Assembly: GCF_000761445.1 (NCBI RefSeq)
Contig: NZ_KN196471.1
Location: 124,001-188,000 of the forward strand
Direction: 5' to 3'
Source of the DNA: Oleiagrimonas soli
GTDB lineage: Bacteria > Pseudomonadota > Gammaproteobacteria > Xanthomonadales > Rhodanobacteraceae
DNA: 64,000 nucleotides
A program made the translations under genes and the position numbers. This document shows, one piece after another, positions 58,602-64,000 of the stretch; the stretch's first letter is position 1; each line of letters begins with the position of its first letter. The notes under the pieces are model-generated. The model worked only from the letters and a program-made list of their open reading frames with translations, did no database searches and was not told where the DNA came from.

Positions 58602-59435
58602 TCAGGCAGCGACGTCGGCGCGCAGATCCTCCGGCGGCTGCGCGAATTCACCCAGATGGGCGTCGATGCCGTGCTCGCAACGCTGCAATCCGCGCGCGAC
58701 CGCGACGTCGAGAATCTCGTCGTTGATGCTGCGCCCCTCGTACTTGCGGCTGCGATGCCACAGGTGCGTGGCCATGCCGGCAAAACGCATGTCGCGACGC
58801 ATCAGGCCGTAGTTGAAGGCGCGCACGGCCAGTTCGGCATCTTCGCGCCCCCAGCCGGTCATGGCTTCGTTGAAGCCGTTGATGGCGATCAAATCCTCGC
58901 GCCAGAAGCCCATGTTGCAACTCTTGATGCCGCGCCGGGTCGTGCGCGGCTGCGCCCAGGCGCGCGCCAGCCACAGCAGACGCAACGAATGCCGACGTCT
59001 TTGCAGACCGCGGGTGAAGAAATGCGGTTGGAAGCGTCCGTTCGCAAACATGCGCCGCGTGGCCTGTTCGTTCGGCAACATGCGCGAACCCTGCACGAAG
59101 CAACCGCGCTGAGCGAAAGCACGATGATCGGCGATGAAGTGCGCGCTCGGCACCATGTCGCCATCCAGCAGAACGATGTAATCGCCGCGCGCCGCGAGAA
59201 TGCCGCGATTGCGCGCACGACTCATGCGGGCGCCATCGTCCGGTTGCCAGATATGGGTCAGGCGTACCGGAAAGGTCCGCGCATGGCGTGCAAGCACCTT
59301 GCGCGTCTCTTCGCTGGAGCCATCGTCGGTCACGATCACCTCGAACGGCAGCTCGCGCTGACGCTCCAGGCCCTGCAGGACGGCATCGAGCGCCTGCGGC
59401 CAGTTGTAGGTGATGACAATGACGCTGATGCGCAT
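58602..59435 (-). CDS. Family 2 glycosyltransferase with a Glyco_transf_7C-type C-terminus
   Basis: A 277-residue enzyme. It starts MRISVIVITYNWPQAL, has VTDDGSSEET and a LLDGDM metal site, and ends with GWGREDAELAVRAFNYG, the C-terminal GWGxEDxEL motif found with galactosyltransferase-like proteins. It probably adds a sugar to a lipopolysaccharide core or O-unit. It is the last of a three-gene minus-strand unit and converges on the ArnT-like gene. Confidence 0.88.
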   Translation of the reverse strand: MRISVIVITYNWPQALDAVLQGLERQRELPFEVIVTDDGSSEETRKVLARHARTFPVRLTHIWQPDDGARMSRARNRGILAARGDYIVLLDGDMVPSAHFIADHRAFAQRGCFVQGSRMLPNEQATRRMFANGRFQPHFFTRGLQRRRHSLRLLWLARAWAQPRTTRRGIKSCNMGFWREDLIAINGFNEAMTGWGREDAELAVRAFNYGLMRRDMRFAGMATHLWHRSRKYEGRSINDEILDVAVARGLQRCEHGIDAHLGEFAQPPEDLRADVAA

Positions 59436-59458
59436 CCGAGACTCCCCTTGCTCGCGCC

Positions 59459-60402
59459 TCACTGAAGGCCGCGATATTCCTTGGCGATTCGCGACCGGCG
59501 CTTCCACACCGGCCAAAGGATGGACACGGCACGTTCCAGGTTGCGCCACCAGGAGTCGCGCCGCATGCGTACTAGCATGGCGTATCGGCGCGCTTCTCGC
59601 CAGGTTGGGTCCGGCTTGGTCTTGAATTCGTGCTTGACGCTCTCCAGCGATCGCTCGTCCAGACCCACACTGGCGGCGTAGTGCTGGATCAGCGCACGCG
59701 AGCGCATGCGGTTGTGGTACTCGTTGACACGCGTGCGCTGCCCCCACCAGCCGTTCTTGCCGTGGATGCGGTAGTGCACCTGCCCGGTCGGCAGATAGTA
59801 CTTGCGTCCGCCCAGCACACTGGTGCCGAACACCAGACAATTGTCGGCCGACAGTTTCCAGGTCCGCGCGATGCGCTCCGGCAGATCCAGCACCCGCTGC
59901 GCCATCGGGCGTCGCAGCGAAATCGCCGAAGTCGGCGCGCCGTACCACTGCGCCAGCATGAAGGTGCTGATGGCCGTGTAACCCAGATCCACGGGACGGT
60001 CGGCAAAACCCATCCGACGTTGCTCATCGCCGAACAGATGCAGATCGGAGAACGCGAAATCGACGTCCGGCCGCGCGTCGTACAACGCGCCGATCTGGTC
60101 CAGATACTGCGGACTCCAGTAATCGTCGGCATCGAGGAAACAGACCACGTCGCCGGTGCAATGCGCCAATCCGCGCAGGAAGGCGGCGAGCTGCCCGCCG
60201 TTCTCGCCGAGCAGGAGCGTGACCTGCGCATGGCTGCCGTAGCGCTCGCGCAGCAGGGCCGGCGTGCCGTCGCTGGAGCCGTCATCCACCACGATCAACT
60301 GCGTCGGCGCGCGCGTCTGCGCCAGCACGCTCTCGATGGTCTGCTCGATGTACGCGCGGTAGTTGTAGCTGGTAATGACAACGGAAAACGTCGTGGAGCC
60401 GC

Positions 60403-60406
<4 letters not shown>
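59459..60406 (-). CDS. Family 2 glycosyltransferase
   Basis: A 315-residue enzyme. [21 protein letters not shown] and [10 protein letters not shown] form the donor-binding half, and FLDADDYW is the metal-binding motif. The C-terminal half is helical and basic. The GTG at 60406 forms a GTGA overlap with the stop of the UDP-xylose synthase gene, which makes it the most economical start. Coupling suggests that it may use the UDP-xylose (or a derived sugar) made by that enzyme. Confidence 0.86.
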
Positions 60407-61350
<944 letters not shown>

Positions 61351-61596
61351 AAGATGTGTTCGCAGATCCTGAGAGACGGGAGGCGACCTCCTGTCACCGC
61401 GTTGAAAGCGCAGTGTGCCTCAATTTCGCCAAAGCTTCGACGTACCGACGCACACAGTGGAAAGAAGATGACTGGGCATGTCCTTCGGAACCGCGTAGGC
61501 TATGGCAAAATAATTCGTCCGGAAGGTTTTGCGCGGGGGACAGTCAGGCGCAATTCATCGCCGGTCGCGTATGCATCGGAAGCGAACGCCCTTCGA

Positions 61597-62727
61597 ATGG
61601 ACCAGCACGTGCCCAGCATCAATCTCGTCGCCCGTGACAACGGAGTCGGCTTGAGTCGTGATTTGAGTATTCTGGGGGAAGTACTCAACGCCAGCGGTTT
61701 CGACGTAACCGTCACCGGCATCCACGGCGGCAAGTTGACCAAGTGGTTGCGCCCGCCGGCCAAGCGCATCGAGTGGCGCTATCGCCGCGTGCGCGGCCGG
61801 GATGCCGCTACGCGTTTCGACGTCAACATCATGCTGGAACACATCTGGCCGGACGATCTGCCGTTCGCCCGCCATAACGTGTTGATTCCGAACCCGGAAT
61901 GGTTTCTGCCGCGCGACAGGCGCCATCTGGACCGCATCGATCTGGTGCTGGCCAAGACGCGGCACGCCGAGCGCATCTTCCGTCGCCTCGGCAAACCCGT
62001 CATGTACACCGGCTTCACCGGGCGTTGTCGTTTCGACCCCGAACAGCCGCGCGAATCCTGCTTCTTCCATCTGGCCGGTCGCAGTCATGCCAAGGGCACC
62101 GAGCGCCTGCTGGCGCTGTGGCGCCGCCATCCGGAATGGCCGCTGCTGACCGTGGTGCAGAATCCGCGCACGGCACGACCCGGCCCGCCCGCGCCCAACA
62201 TAGAACATCATGTCGGCTACCTCGCCGATGACGAGTTGCGCCGCCTGCAGAACCGGCACCGGTTCCATCTGTGTCCGTCCGAGACCGAGGGCTTCGGCCA
62301 TTACATCGTCGAAGCGATGACCGTCGGCGCGCTTACCGTCACCGTCGATGCCGCGCCGATGAACGAGCTGATCACACCTGATCGCGGCCTGCTGGTGCCC
62401 TGCGAGCGCACCGGCACCCAGCATCTGGCGACCACGCACTTCTTCGACGAAGCGGCGATGGAACAGGCGATCGAAACCGCGATCCGCCTCGACAAGCCGC
62501 GCCTGGAACAGCTGGGCAAGGCGGCCCGCACCTGGCATCGCGAGAATCGCGAAGGCTTCGGCGCACGCCTGACCCAGGTCCTGCATCGCCTGCTGGACGC
62601 ACCCGAGACGCTGGCCGCCTCGCTGCGACAGCCGCCCACGGCATCCCCGCTGACGAACCCGTCATTGCTGCAAGCGCGGCGCAGCAACACGCCGCCGCAG
62701 GACACGCTGCGCAAGACCGTCGCCTAG
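61597..62727 (+). CDS. GT-B glycosyltransferase (GT4-type)
   Basis: A 376-residue enzyme. The N-terminal half has GVGLSRDLSIL and HGGKLTKWL; the C-terminal half carries CPSETEGFGHYIVEAM, the E-x7-E motif of GT4 enzymes. It probably adds a core or O-antigen sugar. The start at 61597 is the best-supported ATG for the family's compact N-terminus; the frame is open back to 61354, and an alternative ATG near 61468 exists. The 246 bases upstream are relatively AT-rich and contain the divergent promoters. The stop overlaps the convergent ligase gene by 4 bases. Confidence 0.82.
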   Translation: MDQHVPSINLVARDNGVGLSRDLSILGEVLNASGFDVTVTGIHGGKLTKWLRPPAKRIEWRYRRVRGRDAATRFDVNIMLEHIWPDDLPFARHNVLIPNPEWFLPRDRRHLDRIDLVLAKTRHAERIFRRLGKPVMYTGFTGRCRFDPEQPRESCFFHLAGRSHAKGTERLLALWRRHPEWPLLTVVQNPRTARPGPPAPNIEHHVGYLADDELRRLQNRHRFHLCPSETEGFGHYIVEAMTVGALTVTVDAAPMNELITPDRGLLVPCERTGTQHLATTHFFDEAAMEQAIETAIRLDKPRLEQLGKAARTWHRENREGFGARLTQVLHRLLDAPETLAASLRQPPTASPLTNPSLLQARRSNTPPQDTLRKTVA

Positions 62728-63971
62728 GATTGCGGCGTCTCCGCGACGGGCGCTTTGCCCGCCATGCCGTGCCGCGTGCGCATGGCACTGAGCAACATCG
62801 CCAGCGCCAGCGGCAGCCAGGTCAGCAGCCATTCCGGCCTCGGACTGCGCAGCAGGCTGGGGCCGTCGAACTGCAGCGCCACACTGGCGAAGATCCACAC
62901 GCCCAGCACGATCCGCCCCAGCGGCAAGGCGCGCATGCGCCAGCCGGTCCAGCCGATCCAGGCCCACAGCAGCAGCCACAGCAGCAATCCCGGAAGACCA
63001 AGTTCGATGGCGATGTTGGTGAACAGGTTGTGGCTGTGGGTCCAGCTTTGATCGCCGACGGCGATGGTGTACTTGCTGCCCATGCCCAGCCCCCCCCATG
63101 GATGCCGTTCGATCATCGCCAGCGCGCGCTCGAAGATCTGCGGGCGGTAGGACAGGCCGCGGTGCAGTACCAGCGAGGGTTTCAGCAGGATCACCGTCGC
63201 GGCCGCCAACACACCCACGACCGCGAACCCCCGCGCCAGAAGCCCCGGTCGCCAGAATGGCAGGCTCACCAGGCACACGAACAGCGCCAGCCACGCGCCG
63301 CGACTGCCGGTCCAGGCTACGAACACGGCCAGTAATGCCAGCGCAATCAGCCACGGCACGCGCCGCCAGCCGCGCGACGGCGGCAACTGCGAAAGCCAGA
63401 CGAAGGCGGCCCCCATCGCATAGGCGGAGAGGTTCGGGCCGTCGAGCATGTCGAAGCCGACCATGCGATGCGTCCAGACGATGTCGCGCCAGGGGAAAGC
63501 CAACATCGCCGCCAGCGCGCTGAACGCCATGCCCCAGCCCGTCACACGCAGCAAGGTCTCGACCGAGCCCGGGCGCGAAGACCCCCAGGCCAGCCACGCA
63601 TGGAGATACAGCACCACGAACAGCGGCACCTTGATGCGTTCAACCTCATGCGTTCCGGTGGCCCACAAAAGGGTCACGCAGGCCCACGCCAACAGCACGG
63701 CGCAGGTCCACGTCACGCTGCGCGGCACCGCACGCAGACAGCGCCCGCGATCGACGATCCAGCATGCCAGGCTCGGCACGAACAGCAGCAGGGCCACCGT
63801 CCAGTGGAACACGCTGCTGGCGTGCTTGCCCGGCACCAGCGCCATGCCGACCGGAAGCCAGAACAAGCCGACCGCGAGCAGATCGCGGATGCCGAGACGC
63901 CGTGCCTCAAGCGCCCCGGCGGACGAGCGAGGCGCGGACATCGTCGTGTTGTGTTCTTCTTGATGCTGCAT
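62724..63971 (-). CDS. O-antigen ligase-like polytopic membrane protein
   Basis: A 415-residue protein with about ten membrane helices. The large periplasmic loop has the family pattern RPQIFERALAMIERHPWGGLGMGSKY, with HSHNLFTNIAIELGLPG at about 310-326. This is typical of the Wzy/RfaL (O-antigen ligase) superfamily. It would attach O-antigen to lipid A-core or polymerise a glycan; topology alone cannot separate ligase from polymerase. The ATG at 63971 is the longest choice; the ATG at 63938 (MSAPRSS) is an alternative. Confidence 0.85.
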   Translation of the reverse strand: MQHQEEHNTTMSAPRSSAGALEARRLGIRDLLAVGLFWLPVGMALVPGKHASSVFHWTVALLLFVPSLACWIVDRGRCLRAVPRSVTWTCAVLLAWACVTLLWATGTHEVERIKVPLFVVLYLHAWLAWGSSRPGSVETLLRVTGWGMAFSALAAMLAFPWRDIVWTHRMVGFDMLDGPNLSAYAMGAAFVWLSQLPPSRGWRRVPWLIALALLAVFVAWTGSRGAWLALFVCLVSLPFWRPGLLARGFAVVGVLAAATVILLKPSLVLHRGLSYRPQIFERALAMIERHPWGGLGMGSKYTIAVGDQSWTHSHNLFTNIAIELGLPGLLLWLLLWAWIGWTGWRMRALPLGRIVLGVWIFASVALQFDGPSLLRSPRPEWLLTWLPLALAMLLSAMRTRHGMAGKAPVAETPQS

Positions 63972-64000
63972 CGTCTCGTGACCGGTCGAGTACCGGCGGG

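Overview
The window is about 64 kb of GC-rich, gene-dense bacterial chromosome. It most resembles the gammaproteobacterial order Xanthomonadales (Lysobacterales). The main clue is an aryl-polyene (xanthomonadin-type) pigment cluster next to a XanB2-like chorismatase. A MoaE-MoeB-rhodanese fusion, a cysteine-free TopA C-terminus with a lysine-rich tail, and the atpIBEFHAGDC operon fit the same picture. The genus cannot be fixed from the sequence alone. There are no rRNA genes, CRISPR arrays, insertion sequences or prophage genes. One tRNA (Met, CAT) is present.

Layout. 1-10.3 kb: right end of an aryl-polyene cluster. On the + strand are the end of a ketosynthase/chain-length factor, a GT2 glycosyltransferase and a FAD-dependent halogenase-family enzyme. 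Opposite them is a tightly overlapping minus-strand operon: ACP, COG4648 membrane protein, hot-dog dehydratase, LpxL-like acyltransferase, LolA-like carrier, MMPL exporter, second dehydratase, ketoreductase. The xanB2 gene diverges from the ACP gene. 10.6-21.6 kb: glmU, a small secreted cysteine-rich protein, asnB, a GtrA-family protein, a TonB-like lipoprotein, a decayed GNAT pseudogene, a secreted clan GH-A hydrolase, an AsmA-family protein, a DUF3016 protein and an exported DUF2252 protein. 21.7-29.1 kb: the complete F1Fo ATP synthase operon (minus strand) with a good sigma70 promoter and several intercistronic hairpins. 29.1-32.2 kb: gnd, zwf and queD (minus). 32.4-36.8 kb: molybdate uptake (modABC) followed by moaD and the three-domain MoaE-MoeB-rhodanese gene. 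37-39.3 kb: tRNA-Met, rppH, a Fur-box-preceded bfd, bfr and hemJ. 39.4-43.4 kb: a DUF6776 protein with a bactofilin, then erpA, nudC, ampE and a small unknown protein. 43.4-53.8 kb (all minus): an MFS-acyltransferase fusion, purD, an AMP-binding ligase like those of aryl-polyene pathways, tsaC, topA, dprA and a LysM protein. 54-56.8 kb: def-fmt-rsmB. 56.9-64 kb: surface glycan genes (ArnT-like GT39, two GT2 enzymes, a UDP-xylose synthase, a GT4-type enzyme and an O-antigen ligase-like protein).

How it works together. The pigment cluster would load a 3-hydroxybenzoate starter (from chorismate, by XanB2) onto an ACP, extend and dehydrate it, and pass the polyene to the envelope through the acyltransferase, LolA-like and MMPL proteins. 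A ligase suited to starter activation is found 37 kb away, at 46.9-48.3 kb. The molybdenum block links substrate import to molybdopterin sulfuration, and bfd-bfr-hemJ is an iron/heme group. Most of the window is housekeeping. The least-explained items are the exported kinase-like DUF2252 protein, the small cysteine-rich secreted protein, the paired hairpins between atpG and atpD, and the three-way molybdopterin fusion.
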